A stretch of 64,000 bases of DNA from Akkermansiaceae bacterium UBA2367. Lineage in GTDB: Bacteria > Verrucomicrobiota > Verrucomicrobiia > Verrucomicrobiales > DEV007. Positions 42,916-53,722 of this stretch are shown in pieces. The DNA is taken from assembly GCA_002344525.1 (NCBI GenBank), contig DDTJ01000042.1:1-64000 (forward strand), in the 5' to 3' direction. The notes under the pieces are model-generated. The model had not been told where the DNA came from. It searched no databases and saw only the letters and a list, made by a program, of their open reading frames with translations. The stretch's first letter is position 1; every line of letters starts with the position of its first letter. The translations under genes and the position numbers were made by a program.

Positions 42916-43530
42916 TCACTCCGTCTTCTTCCCTTCGTCCTTTTCCTTCTTCTCCTCCTCGCCGTCCTTGGGGAAGGGGACGAACTTCAGCACCGTGCCG
43001 TTGATGCAGTAGCGCTTGTCCGTCGGCGTGGCGAAGCCCTCGCCGTCGAAGACGTGGCCGAGGTGGCCGTCGCAGATTTTGCAGCGAACCTCCTTCCGGG
43101 CGTAGCCGAGATGGTAGTCGACGCTGTATTTCACATTCTTCGCCTTCGACGGATCGTAGAAGGAGGGCCAGCCGCAATGCGAGTCGAACTTCTCCTTCGA
43201 CGTGAAGAGTTCGGCCCCGCAGCCCGCGCAGTAGTAGGTGCCGCCGCCTTGGGCTTTGAACTCCTCGTAGACCTGCCCGTTGGCGCGCTCCGTCCCCGCC
43301 TCGCGGAGGATGTGGTACTGCTCGGGGGTCAGGATTTTCAGCCACTCCTCCTCGGTTTTCTCCACCGGACCGCCTGGCTGTGCGGGGGCCGCCGGGAGCA
43401 CTTCGATCACGACCGCTTTCTTATCCGATGCTGTTTCGCCGGGCTCCTTCTCGTCCGCTTCGGCGCAGGAGGAGGCGACGACCGCGACAAAGGCGACGGC
43501 GAGGCCGGCAGGGGAGAGGGGGCTTTTCAT
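42916..43530 (-). CDS. msrB: Peptide methionine sulfoxide reductase B, exported lipoprotein form
   Basis: A 204-residue protein with a lipoprotein signal (AVAFVAVVASSCAEA, Cys as probable lipidation site) and a linker to about residue 55. The MsrB domain has two zinc-binding CxxC pairs (CAGC and CKIC), the active-site region CGWPSF, GHLGHVFDGEG, and the catalytic cysteine in RYCING (the usual S after ING is T). A Lys/Glu-rich tail follows. MsrB reduces methionine-R-sulfoxide. The start ATG 43530 opens the lipoprotein signal. Confidence 0.9.
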   Translation of the reverse strand: MKSPLSPAGLAVAFVAVVASSCAEADEKEPGETASDKKAVVIEVLPAAPAQPGGPVEKTEEEWLKILTPEQYHILREAGTERANGQVYEEFKAQGGGTYYCAGCGAELFTSKEKFDSHCGWPSFYDPSKAKNVKYSVDYHLGYARKEVRCKICDGHLGHVFDGEGFATPTDKRYCINGTVLKFVPFPKDGEEEKKEKDEGKKTE

Positions 43531-43772
43531 GCGGTCAAAATAGGGGTGATACCGGCCTTGGTCAACGGCGCGGAATCCCGATGCGGTGGCCGGTGGGCGA
43601 AGAGGAGGGATCGCATCATTTGAAATCGGAGGGCGGAGGGGTAGTGTTTCGTCCGCGAGGCTATCGCGGCAAGGGCGCATCCGCGTCCGGCAAAAACCTT
43701 CTGCGGAGTGTCGCCGATGGCCGCCCCCGCGACAAGACCCTTTGGTTTCCCTTGTTTCCCGATCCTTTTTCC

Positions 43773-44750
43773 ATGAAACGCCCTTGTCTTTTCCTTCCGG
43801 CGCTGGTCGCGGCGGTCCTCGCATTCGCTCCCTCGCCGCAGGCGCTGGCCATCGGGATCTGGCACCGGGACTACCCTTCCGCCTTGGAGGAGGCGAAGGC
43901 GGAAGGCAAGAAGCTGCTCGTCGTCTTCAGCGGTACGGATTGGATCGAGATGTGCGCGAAATTCTACGACGAGATCCTCGGTGAGCCCGCCTTCATCGAG
44001 GCGGTATCGGACAAGTTCACCTTATTGAAACTGGAATATCCGAAGGACAACCGCCTCCCGCGCGAGGAGGCGGCGCAAAAGGCCCTGCTGCGCGACGCCT
44101 ACCGGGTGCGCGGCTTCCCGACCGTCGTCCTCACCGATGTCGAGGGGCGGCCCTTCGGGCTGAACGGCTACCAGATCTCGACGCCGGAGGAGTACGCGTC
44201 GCAGCTTCTCGAGATCGAGGCGGCGCGCGAGGCCGGTCTCGCCGCCGCGAAGGAGGCCGGGAATCTGTCGGGCGTGGAGAAGGTGAAGGCGCTCGCCAGT
44301 GCCTTGCCCGACCTGCCGGGAGTCCTCTTGGCGCGTTTCTTCCGCGAGGAGATGCAGGCGGTCCTCGCCGCCGATCCCGGTGACAGCCTGGCATTGGCGG
44401 AGCCCTTCCGCCTGGCCATCCTCGAGTCGGATTTCGAGATGGAGATGCAGATCCTCGCGAGGCAGCGGAAGTGGGAGGAGATGATCGCCCGCACCGACCG
44501 CCACATCGCGGAGCGGAAGCTGGAAGGGGAGGCGAAGCAGGCCGCCCTCATCAACCGGGCCGGCTACGAGCTCCGTGCCGGGCAAGCGGAGAAAGCCGAG
44601 ACGACCCTGCGCATCGTCGTCGCGTTGGATTCGGAATCGGTACCGGGGAAGGAGGCGGCGAGACTGTTGAGGGGAGCCGACAAGGACGGAGAGGAGAAGA
44701 AGACCCCGGCCCCCGAACCGACAGGGGTGCTCGGCCCGGACCCCCGCTGA
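43773..44750 (+). CDS. Exported thioredoxin-fold protein lacking the first active-site cysteine
   Basis: A 325-residue protein with signal peptide (LFLPALVAAVLAFAPSPQA). The thioredoxin-like domain (about 30-150) shows VVFSGTDW followed by IEMC: where related proteins have WCxxC, this has W57-I-E-M-C61, so only the second cysteine remains. The cis-proline segment GFPTVVLTD is intact. The C-terminal half is helical with a TPR-like look (AALINRAGYELRAGQAEKAE). Disulfide exchange as usual is therefore unlikely; a redox-inactive scaffold or a single-cysteine function is possible. Upstream 43531-43772 holds nothing recognised. Confidence 0.72.
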   Translation: MKRPCLFLPALVAAVLAFAPSPQALAIGIWHRDYPSALEEAKAEGKKLLVVFSGTDWIEMCAKFYDEILGEPAFIEAVSDKFTLLKLEYPKDNRLPREEAAQKALLRDAYRVRGFPTVVLTDVEGRPFGLNGYQISTPEEYASQLLEIEAAREAGLAAAKEAGNLSGVEKVKALASALPDLPGVLLARFFREEMQAVLAADPGDSLALAEPFRLAILESDFEMEMQILARQRKWEEMIARTDRHIAERKLEGEAKQAALINRAGYELRAGQAEKAETTLRIVVALDSESVPGKEAARLLRGADKDGEEKKTPAPEPTGVLGPDPR

Positions 44751-44779
44751 GGGGCTCGCTCCAAGTCAATCCAAGAGCG

Positions 44780-44797
44780 GGGGCTTTGGCAAGCCCC
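44780..44797. terminator. Hairpin between convergent genes, possible bidirectional terminator
   Basis: GGGGCTT (44780-44786) and AAGCCCC (44791-44797) form a 7-bp stem with loop TGGC between the thioredoxin-fold gene and the convergent oxidoreductase. There is no clear T-tract on either side, so termination is a guess. The sequence resembles the REP-like hairpins seen at other gaps. Confidence 0.4.
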
Positions 44798-44824
44798 TTC
44801 CCGGTCGGTCAGCCGTTTTCAGGC

Positions 44825-46180
44825 TCAAGCCTGTCCGCCGCTCTCGACGAACACCGTGTCCTGCGTCTCCGGCACGCCGGGGATGCGCATCGGGGCGATG
44901 GGCATGGAGGCGCTCAGGTCGATGACGTCGGGCACGAGCTTCTGCTGCGCGTTCCACATGTCCTGCCAAGTGATCCGTTTGCCGGAGTAGCAGGCGGTGC
45001 GCCCGAGGATGGCCAAGGTGGTGGAGTGGCCGATCCAAGAGGCGTCGTCCTTGCGCTCGCCGGAGCGGATCGCGGCGAAGAACTCCTCGTGTTCGAGATC
45101 GTACATGCTCCTCGGGGTGCGGGGCTTGCGCCAGTTCCAGTTCGTCTCGCCGATGATTTCGGCCGAGCCGGCCCCGAATTTGGCGATGCCCTTGGTGCCG
45201 TAGTAGGTGTCGCCGGTGAATTGGTAGGAGTCGAGGAATTGCCGCCACTCGACATGGGCGAGGACGTCGCCGGGATACTCGTAGGTGATGCTGAAATGGT
45301 CGTAGATGGTGCCCTCGTTGTTCGGGCGGGTGCGGCCCCCCGTGCCGAAGGCGGCGACGGGATCGGCGTTCTGGAAGGCCCAGGCGACGCGGTCGACGTT
45401 GTGGCAGCCCTGCTCGACGATGCCGTCGCCGCTCAGCCAGGGGAAGTTGTACCAATTGGCGAGCTGCCATTCGGTGTCGCTCATCCCGTCGGGGCGGCGG
45501 GAGGGGTCGGGCATGGCCTTGACCGGACCGGCATGGTAGATCGAATGGATACTGCGGATGTCGCCGATGGCTCCGTCGTGGAGCCGCTCGAAGAGGGCGC
45601 GGCCATGTTCGCTGTAGCGGTAGCAGAAGCCGCAGAGGACGGAGAGCCCCTTGTCGGCGGCGAGCTTGGCGGTTTCGAGGAAGTCCTTCACCCCCGCGAT
45701 GTCGGTGGCGCAGGGCTTCTCGACGAAGGAGTGGATGCCGGCCTCGACCGCGGCCTTGAAATGGACGGGGCGGAAGGCCGGGGGCGTCGTCAGCAGGATC
45801 ACGTCCACCCCGGAGTCGATCACTTGCTTGTAGGAGTCGATCCCGCCGAAGACGCGGCTGTCGAGGCTGTCGGAGAGCTTGCCCTTGGAGGCGGAGTTCT
45901 TCCTCACCATCTCCAGCTTCTTCTCCGCCTCGGTGAGGTAGAGGTCGCCCATGGCGTGCAGCTCGACGTTGTCGTCGGCGGCCAGCGCGTTCAGCATCGC
46001 CCCGCCGCCGCGTCCGCCCGTGCCGACGACGCCGATTTTGAGCTTCTTGTCGTTCGGAGCGCCGAGGGTGATGCTGGGGAAGCCGACGGCGGCGGTGGCC
46101 GCTACGGCGGCCCCGGCGGTTTTGACGAAGGCTCGGCGGGTCGTTTCGGAGGAGGGGAAGGTGTCGGAGGTGTTGCTCAT
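44825..46180 (-). CDS. Tat-exported Gfo/Idh/MocA family oxidoreductase
   Basis: A 451-residue protein with a Tat signal (TTRRAFVKTAGAAVAATAA). The NAD(P)-binding Rossmann motif is GVVGTGGRGGG, and the characteristic EKPCA motif (about residue 170) carries the conserved lysine. The substrate region includes YHAGP and NWYNFPWLSGDGIVEQG, normal for the secreted PVC subgroup. Enzymes in this group act on sugars or inositols, but exported members are mostly uncharacterised. ATG 46180 is chosen because it precedes the Tat signal. Confidence 0.9.
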   Translation of the reverse strand: MSNTSDTFPSSETTRRAFVKTAGAAVAATAAVGFPSITLGAPNDKKLKIGVVGTGGRGGGAMLNALAADDNVELHAMGDLYLTEAEKKLEMVRKNSASKGKLSDSLDSRVFGGIDSYKQVIDSGVDVILLTTPPAFRPVHFKAAVEAGIHSFVEKPCATDIAGVKDFLETAKLAADKGLSVLCGFCYRYSEHGRALFERLHDGAIGDIRSIHSIYHAGPVKAMPDPSRRPDGMSDTEWQLANWYNFPWLSGDGIVEQGCHNVDRVAWAFQNADPVAAFGTGGRTRPNNEGTIYDHFSITYEYPGDVLAHVEWRQFLDSYQFTGDTYYGTKGIAKFGAGSAEIIGETNWNWRKPRTPRSMYDLEHEEFFAAIRSGERKDDASWIGHSTTLAILGRTACYSGKRITWQDMWNAQQKLVPDVIDLSASMPIAPMRIPGVPETQDTVFVESGGQA

Positions 46181-46210
46181 GGCCGGGTAAGGAACGCGGG
46201 TTTCGCGCAA

Positions 46211-46236
46211 GGGGGAACGGAAACGCAAGTTCCCCC
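46211..46236 (-). terminator. Hairpin downstream of dcd
   Basis: GGGGGAAC (46211-46218) and GTTCCCCC (46229-46236) are perfect 8-bp arms with a 10-nt loop. The hairpin lies about 50 nt past the dcd stop, on the minus strand, between dcd and the oxidoreductase gene. A short TT run follows, so it may be a weak terminator. It also overlaps the leader of the oxidoreductase gene. Confidence 0.45.
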
Positions 46237-46289
46237 GCCTGTCAAAAGCCCTTCTCCCCTCTATGCGTGACCCGAGGACGCCGTTCGCG

Positions 46290-46826
46290 TTAAAACCGGT
46301 TCCGCCACATCATCGATTCGACGGGCAGGTGGGTGCGCTCGTTGTATTTGGCCGAACCCTTCGAGTGGTAGGGGTGGATGATTTTCCCCTCGACGAGGAA
46401 GTAGATGAGCTGCCCGATGGGCATGCCCTCGTAGACGCGGACCGGCTGCTTCACCGAGATTTCGAGGGTCCAGTGGTTGCAGAAGCCCACGTCGCCCTTG
46501 CCCGCGGTCGCGTGGATGTCGATGCCGAGGCGTCCGACGCTCGACTTGCCTTCGAGGAAGGGCACGGTGGCGTGGGTTTCGGTGTACTCGATGGTCGAGC
46601 CGAGGTAGTTGATCTGCGGCTCCAGAACGTAGCCCTCGGGCGGGATCTCGAAATGCTCGATCTCGTTGTGCGCCTTCGCGTCGAGGACGCGCTTCTTGTA
46701 GGTCGCGAGATGCTTGCTGAGGTGGACGTCGTAGCTGTTCGTCCCGAGGCACTCGCGGCGGTAGGGCTCGATGACGATCTCGCCCCGCTCCATCGCGGCG
46801 AGGATTTCGGAATCGGAAAGGATCAT
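46290..46826 (-). CDS. dcd: dCTP deaminase
   Basis: A 178-residue enzyme that deaminates dCTP to dUTP for thymidylate synthesis. It starts MILSDSEILAAMERGEI, has the conserved NSYDVHLS and the catalytic KSSVGRLGIDIHATAGKGD segment. The length matches Dcd (about 180), and the product is the deaminase type rather than the bifunctional deaminase/dUTPase, although that cannot be settled by eye. Start ATG 46826. Confidence 0.94.
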   Translation of the reverse strand: MILSDSEILAAMERGEIVIEPYRRECLGTNSYDVHLSKHLATYKKRVLDAKAHNEIEHFEIPPEGYVLEPQINYLGSTIEYTETHATVPFLEGKSSVGRLGIDIHATAGKGDVGFCNHWTLEISVKQPVRVYEGMPIGQLIYFLVEGKIIHPYHSKGSAKYNERTHLPVESMMWRNRF

Positions 46827-46894
46827 GGTCGTGTCCCACCCGTAATAGAGCGCCGCCGGGGCGGGCAAGCGCTTTTTGCGTGGCGGATCGAAGA

Positions 46895-46990
46895 TATGGG
46901 GTTCGTAAAAACTCCCCCATCCGCGAAAATCCGCGCTTCATCCGTGTAAATCTGCGTTCCCCAATTCTTTTGACGCAGATGGCCGCAAAT
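46895..46990. repeat. Simple CCGC/AAATC-rich intergenic repeat
   Basis: The gap between dcd and cmk contains degenerate repeats: CCGCGAAAATCCGCG, ATCCGTGTAAATCTGCG, and on the opposite orientation CGCAGATGGCCGCAAAT and CGCAAATTTCCGCAGATGG. The two halves are partly reverse-complementary around an AT-rich centre (46960-46972), so the region could fold. Elements of this type are common in intergenic DNA of PVC genomes, and I know no function. Confidence 0.5.
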
Positions 46991-47099
46991 GCCCGCAAAT
47001 TTCCGCAGATGGGGCGACCGCCCCAAATCCGAGAAAGGTGATGCGGAAGGGGATAAAATCCGTTGCGGGCAGGGAGGGTGCGGTTCACGATGGGAGGGT

Positions 47100-47762
47100 A
47101 TGGATGGACGCGACACCCTCATCATCGCGATCGACGGCCCGGCGGCCTCGGGCAAAAGTACCGTGGCGAAGCGGGTCGCGGCGGCTTTGGGGATCGTCTT
47201 CGTGAACTCGGGGGCGATGTACCGGGCTTTCACCTGGTGGGTGTTGCGGAACGGGGCCGATCCCGCCGATACCCCGGCGGTGCTCGACCTGCTCGCCCGC
47301 ACCGATTTCGTCTGCGGCGAGGAAGGCGGCGTCGGCACCGTCGCCGTCGGCGGCATCCCCATGACCCGTGCCGAACTCGCCGCGCCCGAGGTCAACGCGG
47401 GTGTCTCGGCCATCGCCGCGATCCTCGAGGTGCGCGAGCGCCTCGTCGCCGAGCAGCGCCGCTACGCCTCCGAGCGCGGGGTCGTGATGGAGGGGCGCGA
47501 CATTGGCTCGGTCGTCTTTCCCGGCACCCCCCACAAGTTCTACATCGACGCCTCGCCCGAGGTGCGCGAGGCGCGGCGGCGTGCCGAGGGCATCGCCGAC
47601 TCCATCGCCAGCCGCGACAAGATCGACTCCAGCCGCAAGGCGTCGCCGCTGGTCGTTCCCGAGGACGCCCTCGTCGTGGACAGCTCCGAACTCGGGATCG
47701 ACGAAGTCGTGGCGACGGTGTTGGAGGCGATCCAAGCGAAGGGGACGCCCCGGCCAGGTTGA
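47100..47762 (+). CDS. cmk: Cytidylate kinase
   Basis: A 220-residue (d)CMP kinase. It has the P-loop IDGPAASGKSTVAKRVA at the start, the substrate motif NSGAMYRAFTWW, and the catalytic segment MEGRDIGSVVFP. It phosphorylates CMP/dCMP in nucleotide metabolism. ATG 47100 is preferred because it directly precedes the P-loop strand. dcd is close but divergent. Confidence 0.94.
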   Translation: MDGRDTLIIAIDGPAASGKSTVAKRVAAALGIVFVNSGAMYRAFTWWVLRNGADPADTPAVLDLLARTDFVCGEEGGVGTVAVGGIPMTRAELAAPEVNAGVSAIAAILEVRERLVAEQRRYASERGVVMEGRDIGSVVFPGTPHKFYIDASPEVREARRRAEGIADSIASRDKIDSSRKASPLVVPEDALVVDSSELGIDEVVATVLEAIQAKGTPRPG

Positions 47763-47790
47763 TGGGGCGAAGCGCTCTGCCGCTTCCGCG

Positions 47791-47818
47791 TTGACACCCC
47801 GTCGGCATCGCTTACAGT
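47791..47818 (+). promoter_or_regulatory. Probable ppdK promoter
   Basis: TTGACA (47791-47796) and TACAGT (47813-47818) are separated by 16 nt. The transcript would have a leader of about 140 nt before the ppdK ATG at 47966. The leader is C-rich and I do not see a structured riboswitch in it. Remaining parts of the 47763-47965 gap show nothing else. Confidence 0.55.
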
Positions 47819-47965
47819 TGCGCGCCTCAGTGTCGAGGCTGTTCCCTCCCGTCGCCCCCGCACGGTCGCAGCCCGTCTCCCTCCCGCCGGGGGCCGCTTT
47901 TGCCTTCCTGCCTTCACTTCCCGCGCTTTTTCTCAAGACAACCCACCTCGATCCAAACGAAAACC

Positions 47966-50776
<2,811 letters not shown>

Positions 50777-50800
50777 GGCTCGCCTGACAAATGCATTCCG

Positions 50801-50835
50801 AAAGGGCGGTTCCACGAGGGGCCGCCCTTTTTGTT
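50801..50835 (+). terminator. Rho-independent terminator after ppdK
   Basis: AAAGGGCGG (50801-50809) pairs with CCGCCCTTT (50822-50830) around a 12-nt loop, followed by a short T-rich run (TTTTTG). It lies 25 nt after the ppdK stop codon on the plus strand. Confidence 0.85.
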
Positions 50836-50877
50836 TATGCGGCACCCAAATCGTTCTATGGACGAGGTTCCATGCCA

Positions 50878-50959
50878 CAAGGAGGGCCGACATTCCTGTC
50901 GGCCATCAAGCCCAGCGACGGCAGGACCAGTCGGCCGACAGGAATGTCGGCCCTCCTTG
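50878..50959. repeat. REP-like element of a second type, 27-bp perfect inverted pair
   Basis: The arms 50878-50904 and 50933-50959 are perfect reverse complements, each containing a self-palindrome GGCCGACATTCCTGTCGGCC (8-bp stem, loop TTCC). The 28 nt between include CAAGCCCA, which pairs with TGGGCTTG to its right. This is a bacterial-interspersed-mosaic-like arrangement of two inverted REP units, unrelated in sequence to the GAAGTTC palindromes near the RAYT gene. It fills the gap between ppdK and the convergent kamA-like gene. Confidence 0.85.
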
Positions 50960-51007
50960 GGCTTGCTGTTGGAATTTCATACCAAACCGTTGTTGGAATG
51001 GGTATGA

Positions 51008-52186
51008 CTACCGATCAAACACCACCGCTCCATGCGTGGACGGCTCGGGGTATTCGAAGGTGCGGCCTTCGAAATTCCGGATCAGGGTCCGTTCGGGCGT
51101 CCGTTGCAGCACGTAGTCGGGATTGACCGGCACTTTTCCGCCGCCGCCGGGCGCGTCGATGACATACTGCGGCACGGCGTAGCCGGTGGTATGACCGCGC
51201 AGGCCTTCGATCAATTCGATGCCTTTCTTCACCGGTACCTCCAGATGCGAGGAGCCCTGGATGAGGTCGAGTTGGTAGAGATAGTAGGGCCGCACCCGGC
51301 ACATCAGCAGCTTTTGAACCAGCGCCTTCATCGTCGCGAGGTCGTCGTTCACCCCCTTGAGCAGCACGCTCTGGTTGCCGAGCGGGATGCCGGCGTCGGC
51401 GAGGCGTTCGAGGGCCTCCTTCGACTCGACCGTGAGTTCGCGCGGGTGGTTCACATGCACGCTCATGAAGAGCGGATGGAATTTGCGCAGCATCGCGCAG
51501 AGCTGCGGGGTGATGCGCTGGGGAAGGAAGACGGGGACGCGCGAGCCGATGCGGAGGAACTCGATGTGGGGGATGCGACGGAGGCGTTCGAGGATTTTCT
51601 CCAATTTTCCGTCGGAGAAGAGCAGGGGATCGCCACCGGAGAGAAGCACGTCGCGGACTTCGTCGTGCTGCTCCAGATAGCGGAAGGCCGCCTCGAAATC
51701 CGTCTCCAGTTCCTGCTCGCCCGCCCCGCTGACGACGCGGCTGCGAGTGCAGTAGCGGCAGTAGGAGGCACAACGGTCCGTCACGAGGAAGAGGACGCGG
51801 TCGGGATAGCGATGGACGAGGCCGGGCACGGGCATGTGCGAATCCTCGCCGCAGGGGTCGGCCATTTCGTAGGGGGAGACGAGGGTCTCCTCGACGCGGG
51901 GCACGACCTGCCGCCGGATCGGGCAGTCGGGGTTCTCGCGGTCGATGAGGTTGAAGAAATGGGGCGTGATCGCCATCGCCAGCTTCGTCCCGGAGAGGAT
52001 GACCCCGTTGCGCTCCTCGGGAGTGAGGACGAGATGCTCCTCGAGCTGGCGCAGCGAGGTGACGCGGTTCTTCAACTGCCAGATGTGGCTGTTCCAGTCC
52101 TCGGCGGAGACGCCCGCATCCGCCCAGTAGCCCGGAGCGTGGGAGCGGAAGGTTTTTTCCAAGTCGAGTTCGGGAGGGTGGTGCAT
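51008..52186 (-). CDS. kamA: Lysine 2,3-aminomutase family radical SAM protein
   Basis: A 392-residue radical SAM enzyme with the cluster motif CASYCRYC (C139, C143, C146), a GGDPLL strand, HVNHPREL, GVNDD, and the PLP-lysine site VIDAPGGGGKVPV (lysine about 344). Lysine 2,3-aminomutase makes beta-lysine; related EpmB acts on EF-P. The presence of the C-terminal PLP site and the length point to KamA rather than EpmB, and no YodP-type acetyltransferase is adjacent. Start ATG 52186. Confidence 0.88.
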   Translation of the reverse strand: MHHPPELDLEKTFRSHAPGYWADAGVSAEDWNSHIWQLKNRVTSLRQLEEHLVLTPEERNGVILSGTKLAMAITPHFFNLIDRENPDCPIRRQVVPRVEETLVSPYEMADPCGEDSHMPVPGLVHRYPDRVLFLVTDRCASYCRYCTRSRVVSGAGEQELETDFEAAFRYLEQHDEVRDVLLSGGDPLLFSDGKLEKILERLRRIPHIEFLRIGSRVPVFLPQRITPQLCAMLRKFHPLFMSVHVNHPRELTVESKEALERLADAGIPLGNQSVLLKGVNDDLATMKALVQKLLMCRVRPYYLYQLDLIQGSSHLEVPVKKGIELIEGLRGHTTGYAVPQYVIDAPGGGGKVPVNPDYVLQRTPERTLIRNFEGRTFEYPEPSTHGAVVFDR

Positions 52187-52382
52187 GGTCGGGGCGCGGG
52201 AGTCGCCGTGTCGGGGGAATCCATCCCTTGGGACGGCGGCGGACTCCGATCCTTACCGCTGGGGAGAGGATAAAATGAGGCTGGGCAATGTCAATCCGGG
52301 CCTTTTTTCACCGATGGCGTGATAATTTTAGCGGCATCCTCCGCAAAGTGCTGTTACAAAACAGGTTCGGGTTTGGATCGCC

Positions 52383-52410
52383 TTGACCTGGCCCGCCTCC
52401 CCGCTATGCT
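52383..52410 (+). promoter_or_regulatory. Probable promoter of the SufR-like regulator
   Basis: TTGACC (52383-52388) and TATGCT (52405-52410) are separated by 16 nt, about 27 nt before the GTG start at 52438. The rest of the gap back to kamA (52187-52382) is AT-rich at 52320-52360 and could contain the divergent kamA promoter. Confidence 0.5.
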
Positions 52411-52437
52411 CCCGCCCCCGATTTCATCCGACCTGCC

Positions 52438-53082
52438 GTGACTCCCTATCTCAAAATCCTGCGCCGCCTCAGCAAGCCCCACTGGTTCGACATCCTGGAG
52501 CTGGTCAAGTGCTCCGGCGGGATCTCCGTGGGCGACTTGGCCGAGGCGCTGGGGATGAGCTACATGGGCGTGAAGAAGCACTGTCTCGCGATGCAGAAGC
52601 TCGGCTGGCTCGACACTTGGCGGAGTCCCCAGGAGGTCGGGCGTCCGCAGAAGCTCTATCGGCTCACCGCGAAGGCGGCACCGCTCTTCCCCGGGATCGG
52701 GGACGGGGTCTGCCTCTCCCTGCTTGAGGTGGCGGGGCAGTTGGAGACGAACGCGGCGGAGAAGATCCTCCTCGCCTTCTTCCGGGGCAAGGCCGAGCGT
52801 CTCTCGGAGGTCGTGACGGGGGACTCCGTGCAGGAGCGGGGCGAGAAGCTGGCGGCGGCGCGCACGGCGGAGGGGCACTATTCGCGATGCCAGCTTGTCG
52901 AGGAGGAGGCGCTGCGCATCGAGGAATACCACAATCCCCTCCAACCCCTTTTTGATCGCTATCCGACTCTCGAACGCATGGAGGCGCAGATGTTCGAGCG
53001 ACTTCTCGGCGCCCGCGTCGCAAGGTCCGTCACCCAGGTTTCGGGCCTGGCGAGATACCGGTTTGACATCTCGCCTCGCTAG
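52438..53082 (+). CDS. HTH transcriptional regulator, SufR/DeoR-like
   Basis: A 214-residue protein starting at GTG 52438. The N-terminal winged helix includes ISVGDLAEALGMSYMGVKKHC and GRPQKLYRLT, as in SufR-like regulators. The C-terminal part keeps their MEAQMFERLLGARV segment. In iron-sulfur SufR, cysteines around this segment bind the cluster, but here only C138 (YSRCQL) and a few distant cysteines remain and the later positions are non-Cys. It may therefore sense something else or have lost the cluster. It is followed by a NUDIX gene 16 nt away. Confidence 0.75.
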   Translation: MTPYLKILRRLSKPHWFDILELVKCSGGISVGDLAEALGMSYMGVKKHCLAMQKLGWLDTWRSPQEVGRPQKLYRLTAKAAPLFPGIGDGVCLSLLEVAGQLETNAAEKILLAFFRGKAERLSEVVTGDSVQERGEKLAAARTAEGHYSRCQLVEEEALRIEEYHNPLQPLFDRYPTLERMEAQMFERLLGARVARSVTQVSGLARYRFDISPR

Positions 53083-53098
53083 TGTCGATTGCCCGGCG

Positions 53099-53722
53099 AT
53101 GGGAAAATACGCTGACGAAAACGTGCTGGTGGTCTCGCGGGAGCTGTTCGACCGCCTCGGGGCCTTCGATGGGATCACTTTCGAGACGGAGCGCTACCTG
53201 CCGCATCTGCTCGATCCCGCGAACAACTATTTCCTCAGTCGCGACCTCGCCGAGGACGACCCTTCCCACAAGCAGATCATCCCCTATGCTATCTTTCGCC
53301 ACGGGGATCGCTACCTGCACTATGTCCGGGGAGGCGGGGGAGGGGAGAAGCGGCTCGCCGCGAAAGGATCCATCGGCATCGGCGGACACATCAACGACAC
53401 CGACTACGCGGCCTCGTCCCTCGACAAGGACACCTACACCATCGGCGTCGAGCGCGAGATCGGCGAGGAACTGAACCTCTCCGGCTCGCATACCCAGGAG
53501 ATTCTCGGGCTGATCAACGACGATTCGAACGAGGTGGGGCAGGTCCATCTCGGGGTGGTGCATCTCTTCACCCTCGACAGCGACGAGGTGAGCGCGGGCG
53601 AGGACAATATCGAGAATCTCGCCTTCCTCACCCTCGAGGAATTGTCGGAGCGGCGCGAGGCATTGGAAACCTGGTCCCGCATCTGCCTCGACGGACTGCT
53701 TCAGCTCCGCCGCGCGGAGTGA
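53099..53722 (+). CDS. NUDIX-like hydrolase
   Basis: A 207-residue protein. It has SIGIGGHIN (strand before the helix) and a NUDIX-type helix GVEREIGEELNL, which matches the REUxEE core. Its N-terminal half has the extended form NVLVVSRELFDRLGAFDG found in YfcD/phosphoesterase-like members. Substrate unknown. The 3' end overlaps the convergent membrane gene by 22 bp. Confidence 0.75.
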   Translation: MGKYADENVLVVSRELFDRLGAFDGITFETERYLPHLLDPANNYFLSRDLAEDDPSHKQIIPYAIFRHGDRYLHYVRGGGGGEKRLAAKGSIGIGGHINDTDYAASSLDKDTYTIGVEREIGEELNLSGSHTQEILGLINDDSNEVGQVHLGVVHLFTLDSDEVSAGEDNIENLAFLTLEELSERREALETWSRICLDGLLQLRRAE

